Positions 33,519 to 44,062 of a stretch of DNA of 56,000 nt are shown in pieces. Below the pieces are notes generated by a model that was not told the DNA's origin, did no database searches, and saw only the letters and a program-made list of their open reading frames with translations. A program made the translations under genes and the position numbers. Each line of letters starts with the position of its first letter. The first letter of the stretch is position 1. The stretch is from Symsagittifera roscoffensis (taxonomy: Eukaryota; Xenacoelomorpha; Acoela; Convolutidae), in contig NW_026970671.1 of NCBI RefSeq assembly GCF_963678635.1, positions 64,001 through 120,000 on the forward strand, read 5' to 3'.

Positions 33519-34075
33519 GCTTTATGTGGACAACAGAGGTGTTGAGTTGGGGGTAGATGGGGATCTCGGGTGAAGGTACATGGGGATCTCTGAGCAGGTA
33601 GATGGATTTTAACGTAATTGGCATGACAATCATAATTTAAAGAGTGACGGTGCTTAAGCATTAAAGGAATCTGCATGCTCCTAAAAAACTTCAAATTGGA
33701 ATATTTTAGTAAAACCGATAGAGGGATGACGTTTTAACTACAATAATGGAAGGGTTTAGGTTAGAAATATAACATCTTAGTCTAAAAAATGGATTTTACT
33801 TTCAGATTGATTTGTTAAATCGAGTTGACGACCCATACACACTCATTGGAAAGAGAAAATAAGGTCTTGAAAAAGTTCACGATCAGCAACATTTGCAAGA
33901 GATAGTTCTCAAGTACTCAATTGGGTACAGTAATATACAAGTTGGTCGGTACGGTATTACACAATTTGGTTGGTACGGTAATACACAAGTTGGTTGGTAC
34001 GGTAATACACAATTTGGTTAGTGCGCGAGATCATTTAGAAATCGTAAAAAGTAGGCAGATCAATTTTGGAAGTCC
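33519..34075 (+). other. Spacer with a 24-bp minisatellite
   Basis: No gene is visible. From 33914 to 34019 the unit GGTACGGTAATACACAAGTTGGTT is repeated about four times with small changes. The spacer separates the macro-like ORF from the next coding module and may hold a 3' end, a promoter, or both. Confidence 0.7.
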
Positions 34076-34707
34076 ATGCCTGCGGCGCTAAAGAGGTCTG
34101 CGCTCGATGAATTGTTCCGACGCTTGAGGGACCTGGACTACAACCAAGTGGATGAGAGTTTGGCAGTGATGTTGAACGCCATCCTCCAATTAGAAGAGCA
34201 AGGTGAATGCAGGGAGTCTGCGACAGAAGCTGTTTTGATGGTCGGCTACACCACAGAAAACATATCCAATCAAGAGGAGACCAGGTGGCATCCTGGAATG
34301 TGGATGGAGGGGTGAGAGGATTCGACGTGGCAAGGAATCCTGGCTTGAGCAATAACACTGAGTAGGGTGCAGGCGAGTTCACATTACCGGCCAGACCGTC
34401 GGCAAGATTTGCGGGCCAATCCACAAGCAAGCCACCTTCTATGATGCGAGCACATCAAACGGAGGAGACGTATCCTGACCTCAGTAATCTGAAAAAGGAA
34501 CTTGAGAGGGCGCAGAGGGAGAAGAATAAAGCGAATCTTGACCGGGATTGGGCGAAACTCGAGATGAATCAACAAATTTGGAGGGAGACCAGGCGATCAC
34601 TAAGAGGGATCAAGCGCGGTGTGACCTTGGTATATTGAAGGCAGAATACCAGCAAGAACAAAGGGTGCGAAAGAACGCAGCGAATTGCAAGCAGTTGAAG
34701 TCGGAAC
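34076..34707 (+). pseudogene. Coiled-coil N-terminal region of the SGNH ORF
   Basis: The frame 34076-34315 (MPAALKRSALDELFRRLRDL) is followed, after a stop and shift, by 34441-34638 and 34548-34820. These are rich in E, K, R and Q with heptad-like spacing (LKKELERAQREKNKANLDRD). The pattern suggests a long coiled coil for self-association. It is joined in order and composition to the SGNH part. Function unknown. Confidence 0.5.
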
Positions 34708-36125
34708 TTGAAACGATCTGCGCCGACAACGAGAGCTCGACAGCCAAAAGGAAAAGGGAACCAACCCACGGAGCGAGTTGCTGCAGGCTCAAGGCCGGAG
34801 TCACGTATGGAAGTGTTTGAGGCTCCCAGGTCAAAAGGACGATTCAACTTAGACCGCGCGGCTCAAGAGCAACCAAACGAGGGACTGGAGGTATGGATAC
34901 CAACCGAATCAGCGTCCTCCCTGCGTGGTTTGGAGACACAACCGATACGCCCATTGATGGACGTGGCACTGACGGGGTTTACCCCGAGCTCAACCCCGAG
35001 CAGCAGTCAGGTGAGCGGAAGCCTGTCGCGTCTTAAGGAATTGAATGAGAGACTACAGCTGAGAAATCGTGAGAGTCCAGCTAGAGTGGAAATGGAGCTA
35101 ACCCCGACTTGGAGGGAGCAATCGGTCAGGAGTGTGGTGATCGCAAGCTTTAAGAAGAATATGGAGGGCAGATACCACAGGCCCAACCGCATGGATTGGA
35201 ACGCGGCACAACGGGCGAGAAGGGATTTTTTCCATGACGCGGCTTGGGTGGAATACTATACACAGCCACGGATACCGGAGGGTGCGGTTCACCTGATTGT
35301 AGGGGACAGCTTGGTACGGAGTCTTGAGATTGGCAGACTGGAGTCTTGAGTTTCTCTGGAGTCGCAAAGCCGCAGATGTTGGCATCACTCGAGAAGCTAG
35401 GGATGGCAAGAATGTACACAGTGACTCTAATGATGGGGACCAATGACGTGTTCAGAGGTGAGTCAAGGGAAGTCATGAGGCTACATCATAAAATGAGCTG
35501 CATCCTCGAGGAGTTGCGGATTCAGATGGATCCCTCCATACTCACAATATGCACCATCCCTTATAACATGGATGCCGACCAACATGTGATGGAGATGATT
35601 TAGAAAATGCGGAACCTGAATGAGATAATCAGGCGAATACATCAAAGGATTGTCCCTCCAGCAGATTGCTGGATGTAGCCGAGCAGATGGAGCGATCCTT
35701 CCCAGAGGATGCATCCTCAGACGGAATTATTTCGACAGACCTAATGGTTGAACGATGTTTTCCAGAGGCACATAAGTGCGTTGGAGGCAGACCTGCTTGA
35801 GACGGCCCATTTCACATTCGATCCACCCCAGATCACCATTTCTTTGCCACAAGACAACCTGTTCAGTCGCCTGGGATCGAGAGTCGACTCGAGAGACAGC
35901 TCGGGGAGCAGCCGGACTAGATTACCGGGTTCCACGCCGATAGAAGCCGAGGAAGCAGAGTCATCAACGCCCCAAAGTTCAGCGGTGTCCTCGGTGGTAG
36001 TGTCAGAAAACAAGAGGGTGGAGAGACCGGCAGAGGCAAGCCTAACGCGATATCTGGAGAAGGTAAAGGAATTGGACCTGGATGTTCTGGAGTGTAGACA
36101 GGAGTTGGCGGGAGCCCTGGGCTTG
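34708..36125 (+). pseudogene. SGNH/GDSL hydrolase-like ORF
   Basis: The frame 34708-35349 ends after VHLIVGDSLVRSL, which carries the GDSL nucleophile block (GDSL at 35302-35313). The frame 35346-35603 continues with LSFSGVAKPQML and YTVTLMMGTNDVF, where GTND (35436-35447) is block III. Block V, the Asp-x-x-His pair, is expected in SSDGI at about 35714-35728. The reading frame slips there, so the His is not encoded in this copy. A tail rich in S, P and E follows to 36125. SGNH enzymes are esterases or lipases with diverse substrates; such domains occur in some non-LTR and Penelope-like elements but are unusual after a Gypsy Pol. TGA at 35347 and TAG at 35601 are further breaks. Confidence 0.6.
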
Positions 36126-36192
36126 GGGTTAGGGTTAGGTTGGTGTTAGGGTTAGGGTTAGGGTTAGGGTTAGGGATAGGGTTAGGGTTAGA
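36126..36192. repeat. Interstitial telomere-like tract 2 (TTAGGG orientation)
   Basis: 67 bases of TTAGGG units with a few variants (GTTAGGTTGGTG and GATAGGG) sit inside the accessory coding region. Coding-like sequence resumes directly after (ENKN and KCVDLL in the neighbouring frames). Confidence 0.95.
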
Positions 36193-37600
36193 GACCTGGG
36201 CCTCAAGAACGTGTAACACGAGGATTTGAGCAGACACAAATGCGTGGACTTGTTAAAGCCCCACGAAACGCACTTCTTGAGAATAAGAATGACGGAGACG
36301 GCTGATCTGACTGGGATTGGGACTGATCAACTACAGACAGACCTCTCAAGTTGCTGTGGAGTCCGGGAATCATAGTGGAGCCGCCAAGCACCGAACAAGT
36401 TTTGCCAGAATCAGGTTGGCAATTCCCGCGCGGTTGAGGCTAGTAGATCAGCTACTGGAACCAAAAGAGATGGAACTACCAGACGCCGCTTACGAGGGCG
36501 TGAAATTGGCAGAAGACCCAAGATATGGGAAGTCCTGCGGGAGTCCCCAATTGGCCAATACATTAGTAGTATACGATAGAGCGGATCCAGCAGCCGCAAG
36601 GTGATAATCGTGGCGGGATTGGATTTTGAGGGAACGTCTCCCAAATTGTTCTGGTCGGAAACCCTGGTATACTCGCTGCCAGGTGCAGAGTTGAATCAGT
36701 TGTTGACCCTGTTGGTAGCGATAAAGTCAGAGATGCCTTGTTAACCAGAGCTACTGCTGTTCGCAGGAATGAACGATCACCTGCATGCGGCTGGACTTCT
36801 AGAACAATTGAAAAGTGATAAGCGCCAAAAAAATCTGGGAGGTTATCCAGACGTTGTTTGCCGCGATGAATGAGGTGCAGGAAAATGTCAGTTCTCGATT
36901 TGGACCGATTCGAAAGTGGTATTCACGACGTCCCCCGGATATGCGAGCATGTCTACTGCTCTGCAGTTTGTATGAGCCATTTTGGTCCTAATAGCCGAAG
37001 GCAACGCATGGCGGATTCTATGAACTAGCAGACATCCTTATTGTATTGGATGAGGTCCTCTTACTAGAGATCTTGAATTTCGCCAGACAACTCAAGTTCA
37101 GTCCGACAATAGGGGATGAACACCCAATAATAAGTCACCTGACAGCCAGCCTGTGGTTCCGAGGTATGGACTTGACCATCACGAGCTCCAATAGCAATTC
37201 AAGGGGACCAAGCAACGAAAGAAAGACTGTGGCTGCGAATGAAAAACAACTGGAGGCGATGTTATATCGACTAACACAAGAGAGAGGCAGGTGGCCGTTT
37301 CTAACACCAAGGCTGCAAAATGCCACGACCAAGACAAGGGAAGCAGATCTGGGGATTTCTTCGGGAACAGTTGGAGGTAGCCGACAGTAGGGAGATGACG
37401 GTGGTGAGGTTCGTCACGGCAGCAATCGAGGTCACCATCGAAGGGTTCTGGAGGGAGCACGCAAGAGGTTAGCTGAGGACGATAAATGATCACACGATCC
37501 TGAAATTCTTGAGTCCTTGTTGGGAAAAGGAATACTTGGCTGTAGTGTTTTGTGCGAAAGAGACCATTTTCGGGACCTTTGGGCAATAACTATTGAGCAT
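36193..37600 (+). pseudogene. Accessory ORF region with a second SGNH-like stretch
   Basis: Several frames of one broken coding region. 36317-36604 is unrecognised. From 36601 the frame reads VIIVAGLDFEGTSPKLFW, YSLPGAELNQLL and, after TAA at 36742, PELLLFAGMNDHLHAAG. Spacing of a first strand, a PGA turn and a GMND block resembles an SGNH fold, but the usual nucleophile Ser is not evident after the first strand. The frame 37046-37390 (MDEVLLLEILNFARQLKF, then WPFLTPRLQNATT) continues the same polypeptide in my reading. No other domain is recognised. Confidence 0.45.
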
Positions 37601-38245
37601 GCCCATAAGCTTTTTGTTGGCCCTGAACTTAGTTTACCCAAGGTACCTGTTTAACATTGGTCCAGCGTACATGTTCAGTCGGGGTGTAGAGACAATCCGG
37701 ATTGATGGGTATCTGGCACTGGTGCTCCTGACTCTTGGTGAACTGATGTCATTTCATCGGCTCATGAAATATGGTGAGCCCCTGTCGATGGGAAAGACCC
37801 ACTAAAGTAAAGACACCTACTCGCACAAGTGCGCTTCAGGACTGAAGACGCTGCTGGTGGAGTGTCTTCTGATGCAGAACCGACACAAGACCGGTGAGAA
37901 GAAGAACCCAAAGACGAGAGATTAGTGGGAGGAAGTGAATGGTGGCATCCCTCTACTGACTGACCTATGCTTGGCGATGAAATCTGACCCAGTGGGAATG
38001 ATCAGGGGACTAGAGGAGATCGTAACTTGTATTTACGGACCAGCGGTTACATACGCCTTTCCGGACCTTCTAGTGGCGGCGTACCGCAACTCGGTGGTGC
38101 ATGTGAGCCTAATCAGTGTGTTGGATGGGACCGCGGTGAACTGATGTCGACTAGAGGTGCTGAGAAAACGAATGAGTAACACAGTGATCTTTGGGAGGGA
38201 GAAATATCACGATGAGGTAGTGTTTAACTACCGGGGGCAACTGCA
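37593..38245 (+). pseudogene. Accessory ORF region, unrecognised
   Basis: Frames 37593-37805 (MPISFLLALNLVYPRYLFNI) and 37935-38144 (LLTDLCLAMKSDPVGMIRGL) are purine-rich on the + strand like their neighbours. Similar codon style and short gaps indicate one ancestral ORF broken by stops (37803, 37924, 38142). I do not recognise a family. Confidence 0.4.
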
Positions 38246-39538
38246 ATGCAGGATGGGGGAAAACGTGAAGGCCCAATTGAGACTTATCCCAAGTTCTGGA
38301 ACCCAAATTCCCTAACGGCGAATGGACAAGAGATCCTGAGAATCCCCTCAAGGAAGAAGAGCTTCGAGTTGGTAAAAAAAGAGCTAGAGGCGACACTAGA
38401 GAGGGAAATTTTGCCCGCAACCATTCCTGAGTTTCCAACAGTCAGGAGAATGACTCTGGGGATGAATAACTCCCTGGTGGTCCCATCCCTGTTCGCAAGA
38501 GCTGCGGTGGAGAGGCAGCAAGGGGAGTTCACCGACGGCTGGGCCCCCCTGTTCATTGGGTATACAGCAGCGGTCTTCTTCCACACCTGTGATGTAAAAA
38601 TAAACTCATGGACGACTCAAGCGAACAAGATGAGGGGCTCAATGCCTCCAAAATTCGAGGTGCAGGAGATCTTGAGAAGGCTCGATCAGGCGAACTTGGA
38701 GAACATGTTACCGATATGGGATGATGGCAGGATGATCGTACAGGAAGGGCACATCGCGCTAAAGGACGAGAAGAAGTTTGCCACAAAGAAGTACCGGGCG
38801 CCTTACGTTTTAGAACAGGTAGAAATGAGACAAGAAGGGAAGGAGCTGGATACGGCAGGCTCATTATATGTGGCACTGACGGAATACAACAAGCAAGACC
38901 CAGCGACAACATCACCCCTGTCAGTAGGCACCCCTGAGGATAAGAGAAGCGGCCCTGTAGAAGACCGGCTTATGAAGATACTTGAGAGGAAGCGAGCCGA
39001 GTCAGAAGAAGAAAGCATGGATGAGACTCTCAGTGAGACAAGAGGGGAAATAGAGGTGGGGAATACGCCTGAGCCGAAGCCAGCTGAGGAGGATTTCACC
39101 GCCCAGGATCTACTGAAAGACCTGAGTGGATACGACTGGGCAGACACTGCCACGCCACCTCTGACCTCATCCCCTCGTAAGAACCTGGAATCACCATTGA
39201 CGAACGAGACTTCCAATATTGGGATGATACTCTTAAGTACAGAAGAGAGTAAGAAAAACACCTTTGAAGGAAAGAAGAACATGTTTCTAGAGACTCTGGA
39301 TGAGAAGGCTTGGCGGGAGTTCCTGGGTGAACTCAATCAAGGGACCAAGAGTGAGATCACGTTAGATGACTTCAAGGAAGAACTGTGGGACACGGTGGTC
39401 AAGTTCGGGAAACCTGTCTTGATGGGCACTGGGTCGGACGAAAACGCACGAAAAAAGCTGCTGAACAAGATGGTCAAGTTAAGAGAGAGACGCGACCGAA
39501 GACCAGAGATGACGAATGTAAAGACAGCTGTACTCTGA
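38246..39538 (+). CDS. 430-codon ORF of unknown function in the giant element
   Basis: The longest intact frame outside the BEL element, ATG 38246 to TGA 39536. The first part (to residue about 165) looks globular (RRMTLGMNNSLVVPSLFAR, FTDGWAPLFIGYTAAVFFHT). Residues about 190-320 are low complexity and acidic (EEESMDETLSETRGE, and TATPPLTSSPRKN). The end is helical and basic (MVKLRERRDRR). Coding-like sequence before 38246 lies in another frame, so the ATG may only mark a frameshift inside a longer ORF. Its survival among broken neighbours is notable. Family unknown. Confidence 0.5.
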   Translation: MQDGGKREGPIETYPKFWNPNSLTANGQEILRIPSRKKSFELVKKELEATLEREILPATIPEFPTVRRMTLGMNNSLVVPSLFARAAVERQQGEFTDGWAPLFIGYTAAVFFHTCDVKINSWTTQANKMRGSMPPKFEVQEILRRLDQANLENMLPIWDDGRMIVQEGHIALKDEKKFATKKYRAPYVLEQVEMRQEGKELDTAGSLYVALTEYNKQDPATTSPLSVGTPEDKRSGPVEDRLMKILERKRAESEEESMDETLSETRGEIEVGNTPEPKPAEEDFTAQDLLKDLSGYDWADTATPPLTSSPRKNLESPLTNETSNIGMILLSTEESKKNTFEGKKNMFLETLDEKAWREFLGELNQGTKSEITLDDFKEELWDTVVKFGKPVLMGTGSDENARKKLLNKMVKLRERRDRRPEMTNVKTAVL

Positions 39539-39872
39539 AACAAAAAAACTGACAATAATATAGTTGAAGGTGTAAGGGGGATTAGGTTAAAGCTAGTAAA
39601 ATAATTGAAAGTACTAATATCCTTAAGGCTCGAGCAGGGGGGGGGGGGCAAGAGTTGGAAGGGATGGATGGAGACAAGGAGGTCGAAACAGTGATGATAG
39701 CGGCAACGCCCCCAAGTTGAGATGTGAAGTCTCACAAGGGAAAGAGAGAGGTAGAGAGGTTGGGTAGTCCTTCGGCGGACGCAGTCTCAGAGAAAAACCC
39801 GAGGGAGATGGCTCCCATGGTTCTGGCGCGGTGGAAGACAGCAGCCTACAAGATTAGCTCCTAGCCAAGGAA
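39539..39872 (+). other. Spacer with a poly-G run
   Basis: No convincing gene. Twelve G residues at 39637-39648 are followed by purine-rich sequence. A short frame beginning near 39660 (MEGMDGDKEVE) may be the start of the next coding module, closed by TGA at 39718. Confidence 0.4.
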
Positions 39873-41126
39873 TTGTTCGAGGTGGAAAAAAAGATGGAGG
39901 ATTCCACAAGTTTGACAACAGAAGAAGACTTCAGACTCCAGAGGACGAATACGAAGAGTGGTTCGACTAGCGGAGAGACATGGGAAGTGGATGTCGGCAA
40001 GGAATGGATCTCACGTGATTATCAGGCAACTGGGAAACAGGTAACTAGTGATCCTCTTGAGAATAACAAAATGCGTAACACCTGCCGGCCGTGGTGCGTG
40101 GCTCTGGAGACACTGAAAGAGCTGGAAGACTACCTTAAGAAACTCGATAAAGGAGTGCATCGCAAGCGATGAAATTGGGCTACCCAGCAGAAGATTGAGA
40201 TCAACAAGTTCGAACTGGGGAGCCAACTGAAACGAACTTGGCAAACTTGTTTTGGGATCATTTTGAAGAAGCGATGAGGACGCCCTCATCTGCGTAGCCA
40301 TTGATGGCAAATCCTTTTTTTTTAGAACAGCGGGACAGCTGATCTTCGCGATGAGCCTGGTGGGAATAGAACTGGAGACGTTGACCTCGCATGACAAATT
40401 GAAACTGGGTGGCAAAAGACTGGAAGTTTATCAGATACTGATGCAACACGTCGCCAGGCATAATTCAGGCTTGAGTCTGGCAAGGAGAAAAGATGCTTCT
40501 TGTTTCTTGAGGTGAATAAAGCCGGTCATGGCCGACAGGTATTATCCTAGCTAGTCAACAGAGAGCAATCGGAAGTAAGACAGTGGAAAGGAGGGTCTCA
40601 GCGGTCAAGTCATCCTCAACGTGTACAAGAGTACTGGAATAGAGAGGAGGATGGTTCCAGCTAGTCTCCAGAGGGTCACAGAAAGCTCGATGAGATACGG
40701 AGGTTTTACAACAAGAAGTTTGAGGAGGGACATGATGTACATCGCAACTTGCACCTTCAGGGGAGTAATCGAAACCCAACAAGAAGAGAGAATATCAGTA
40801 CGTACCTGGATTGATGGGGATAGCGTACAACCCCTTCTTGGACTCAGAAGCCGGAAGCTCTCACAGAAACCACGAGGTGACGGAGCTTCTAAAGTTTTTT
40901 TATAACGGAAAAGATAATAGAGATAGACATAATGGAAGGAGAGAGACCGACCCTGGTCTTGATTCTCGAGAAGACACCAGAGGCGATAAGTGTGCCGCGC
41001 TCAAGTAAAAGAGTCGTAGGTGTCTTGATGTGATGTGTGGGAGCGGAGAGCACACTTGTGATGGACGATAATGCGTCACGATGCAGTCCTTTCAAAAAGA
41101 AGACCTAGTCACTTGGTTTGAGGACA
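39873..41126 (+). pseudogene. Last accessory module, first part, unrecognised
   Basis: The frame 39873-40172 (FEVEKKMEDSTSLTTEEDF, then LKELEDYLKKLDKG) is charged. The next coding-like stretch lies in another frame at about 40270-40510 (ICVAIDGKSFFFRTAGQL), and a third at 40811-41008. Stops and shifts are frequent. No known domain is visible. Confidence 0.4.
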
Positions 41127-43529
41127 TTACAGAAAGGGAGAAGAGTGAAGTACAGCTAGTGGCTGAGAGTTACGCGAATACCACCGTGAACAAAGCAACA
41201 GCTCTTGGATTCTTCTCAAGGATGTGCAGTCTGCAGTCACTAGAGAGGCTACAGTCTGAACACCATTTGGTGACCGCGTTGGGCGTGGAGTCATTGCCTG
41301 GGGTATTGCAGGTAACCCAGAAACACATCAGATGCTGGAATGTTGGACTTGAGGCGGAAGTGGGTTTTACATAAGTGAAGCATGTGGTCTGCCATTAAAT
41401 GCGAAGTCTAGTGGGGTCAGTGAAAGCCAACCTATGCGGCAGCCACTACCCACTGCACATGGCGATGGTGGATGAAACCAGCCAGAGAGTAATAATACAG
41501 AAAGCCTTCTCGATGCCCAAGTATGTAAGATTGGCTCGAATGTCGCATCACTCTCACAGGCTATTCAAAAAAATCCGCCGAATGGTGCCTAGAGAGCAGA
41601 GAGACGATTTTAGTGAAATCTGGGGGTAAGAACTTCTGGGTTTGGAAAGTGAGAACACGAGTGACCACGAGAGACAAAACGTGATCAAGAAGCCGATGAG
41701 TAGAGCTCCAAACCTGGAGGAAAACAATGCGATACATGAGAAAATGATGGAACTGGAGATTCTCCGAGAAGCTTCGGGAGAGCACAATCCTCGGAGCATT
41801 GATATCGCGCATGGGGAATGCCCATGCCATTGTCTGGCACAAACGGTTTGGTATACGGATCACGCAAATCTCTACCTGATATGGGATGTGGAAGAAGTTC
41901 GGTCGATAGGGTTACCAGGTCACAGGCAAAAGGTGACGCTCTTGGTGGTAAGCACGATGCTGGCTTTACTATGGATCGAGGAAAATGTGACGAAAAATCG
42001 GGAGTCGAAGACGCCAACGGCAGAGTTGATATACGCGATAGATTACAGCAGGAGACTTGAGTTGTTTGAGACTTCATGCAAAGTATTCGCCATACCAATG
42101 GAAGTCAGGCACGTGTGGAATCGCATAAGGTTATTTCCGTGGTTTCGAGCGACGTTGACATCTTACAGAAAGGGAGAAGAGTGAAGTACAGCTAGTGGCT
42201 GAGAGTTACGCGAATACCACCGTGAACAAAGCAACAGCTCTTGGATTCTTCTCAAGGATGTGCAGTCTGCAGTCACTAGAGAGGCTACAGTCTGAACACC
42301 ATTTGGTGACCGCGTTGGGCGTGGAGTCATTGCCTGGGGTATTGCAGGTAACCCAGAAACACATCAGATGCTGGAATGTTGGACTTGAGGCGGAAGTGGG
42401 TTTTACATAAGTGAAGCATGTGGTCTGCCATTAAATGCGAAGTCTAGTGGGGTCAGTGAAAGCCAACCTATGCGGCAGCCACTACCCACTGCACATGGCG
42501 ATGGTGGATGAAACCAGCCAGAGAGTAATAATACAGAAAGCCTTCTCGATGCCCAAGTATGTAAGATTGGCTCGAATGTCGCATCACTCTCACAGGCTAT
42601 TCAAAAAAATCCGCCGAATGGTGCCTAGAGAGCAGAGAGACGATTTTAGTGAAATCTGGGGGTAAGAACTTCTGGGTTTGGAAAGTGAGAACACGAGTGA
42701 CCACGAGAGACAAAACGTGATCAAGAAGCCGATGAGTAGAGCTCCAAACCTGGAGGAAAACAATGCGATACATGAGAAAATGATGGAACTGGAGATTCTC
42801 CGAGAAGCTTCGGGAGAGCACAATCCTCGGAGCATTGATATCGCGCATGGGGAATGCCCATGCCATTGTCTGGCACAAACGGTTTGGTATACGGATCACG
42901 CAAATCTCTACCTGATATGGGATGTGGAAGAAGTTCGGTCGATAGGGTTACCAGGTCACAGGCAAAAGGTGACGCTCTTGGTGGTAAGCACGATGCTGGC
43001 TTTACTATGGATCGAGGAAAATGTGACGAAAAATCGGGAGTCGAAGACGCCAACGGCAGAGTTGATATACGCGATAGATTACAGCAGGAGACTTGAGTTG
43101 TTTGAGACTTCATGCAAAGTATTCGCCATACCAATGGAAGTCAGGCACGTGTGGAATCGCATAAGGTTATTTCCGTGGTTTCGAGCGACGTTGACATCTT
43201 GGCTGCACATGTTGACGAAAGATCACATAAAGAAATACCAAAGGGAACATCGATAGTTCGTGGCCTTCAAAAGACCTCTGCTGGCCCATCGAAATGCGAC
43301 CACGACGTGGTGGAAAAGAGTCGGTAGGGTGTCTAGAGATAATACTAAGGCGAGAGAGTCGATATTGGAAGAAGACTGCGAGAAGATTGTGAGCCTGAGT
43401 CTGCACAATTCCTTCTGCTTGAACCGGGAGTCTAGAGTGAAGAGGTTGCCCAACCAAGCAAAGAGGTTGCAGGAGCAGAGGGAATGGATGCGGTCTTATG
43501 GACAACTGAGGCTTGGGAGGAGATCGTAA
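41081..43529 (+). pseudogene. Last accessory module, duplicated part and end
   Basis: Within each duplicated unit the frames read VAESYANTTVNKATALGFF, then MRSLVGSVKANLCG, then the 180/192-codon frames at 41642-42184 and 42678-43256 (CPCHCLAQTVWYTDHANLYL, VTLLVVSTMLALLWIEENV). Stops at the same positions in both units (TAA 41372/42408 and 41627/42663) predate the duplication. The frame 43260-43529 (MAFKRPLLAHRNATTTWWKR) completes the module. I do not recognise a family. A hydrophobic stretch near VTLLVVSTMLALLW may be a buried helix or a membrane segment. Confidence 0.45.
41127..43198 (+). repeat. Perfect 1,036-bp tandem duplication
   Basis: 41127-42162 and 42163-43198 are two head-to-tail copies. 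I find no difference between them in the lines compared, and all predicted peptides are the same. The junction shares TT (GACATCTT joined to TTACAGAAA). Identity is far higher than expected for the age of the surrounding element. Confidence 0.95.
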
Positions 43530-44062
43530 TTAGCTCCGATGATGAAGAGGCACTGTTGAAACAGATTGCGGTGTCAAATACGTCTGGACCTAGTATCTCG
43601 AAGGCAAAGAACACGAGATGAGCAGGTGGCTCAGTGGAAAGTTCTAGAGTCTTGAGTTTTGAAAGGGAAGAAAAGGGGCTTGAATTCGAACTTGCATAAA
43701 ATCTGGGTTCACGAGAAAGAAATTTTAACGGATGAGAAATTGTTATTAAAATGCTATATATATTATATGAATCAAATTGTTGCATGACATTTTCCTGATA
43801 AAATGGGACAAAAGAAATTTTAAATCATTAGCTCGCAAAGCGGGAATCTAAGGTGCATGTATATGCAGATTTTGATTGCTGTTTAGATTTGCTGTGAAAA
43901 TTTTACATGGTTGTAAATTTTGGGGTGTAGATAAACTTAAGTCTGCTGCAAACTTCTCTAAATGACCACTGGCACTGTATCTTGAGCTACACTCAGAATT
44001 CTGGGGATTCACTGGCAGACGGCAACAAGCGATGAGCACATTGATCTTGAGTTCAGGGAGTA
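43530..44062 (+). other. 3' untranslated region of the giant element
   Basis: No gene. The sequence turns AT-rich at about 43690. The bases before the right terminal repeat (TTCAGGGAGTA) could serve as a short polypurine tract. Confidence 0.4.

Noticed and set aside
33519-33913. Possible 3' LTR of the Gypsy element directly after the macro-like ORF
   Set aside because: I found no matching sequence in the 11.9-14.2 kb leader. The only convincing terminal repeat pair is 10970/44063.
33914-34019. Possible CRISPR-like regular array
   Set aside because: Units are contiguous without unique spacers, and the context is a eukaryotic retroelement; it is a minisatellite.
38284-38586. Minus-strand frames opposite the 430-codon ORF
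   Set aside because: They are shadows of the + strand frame with no features of their own.
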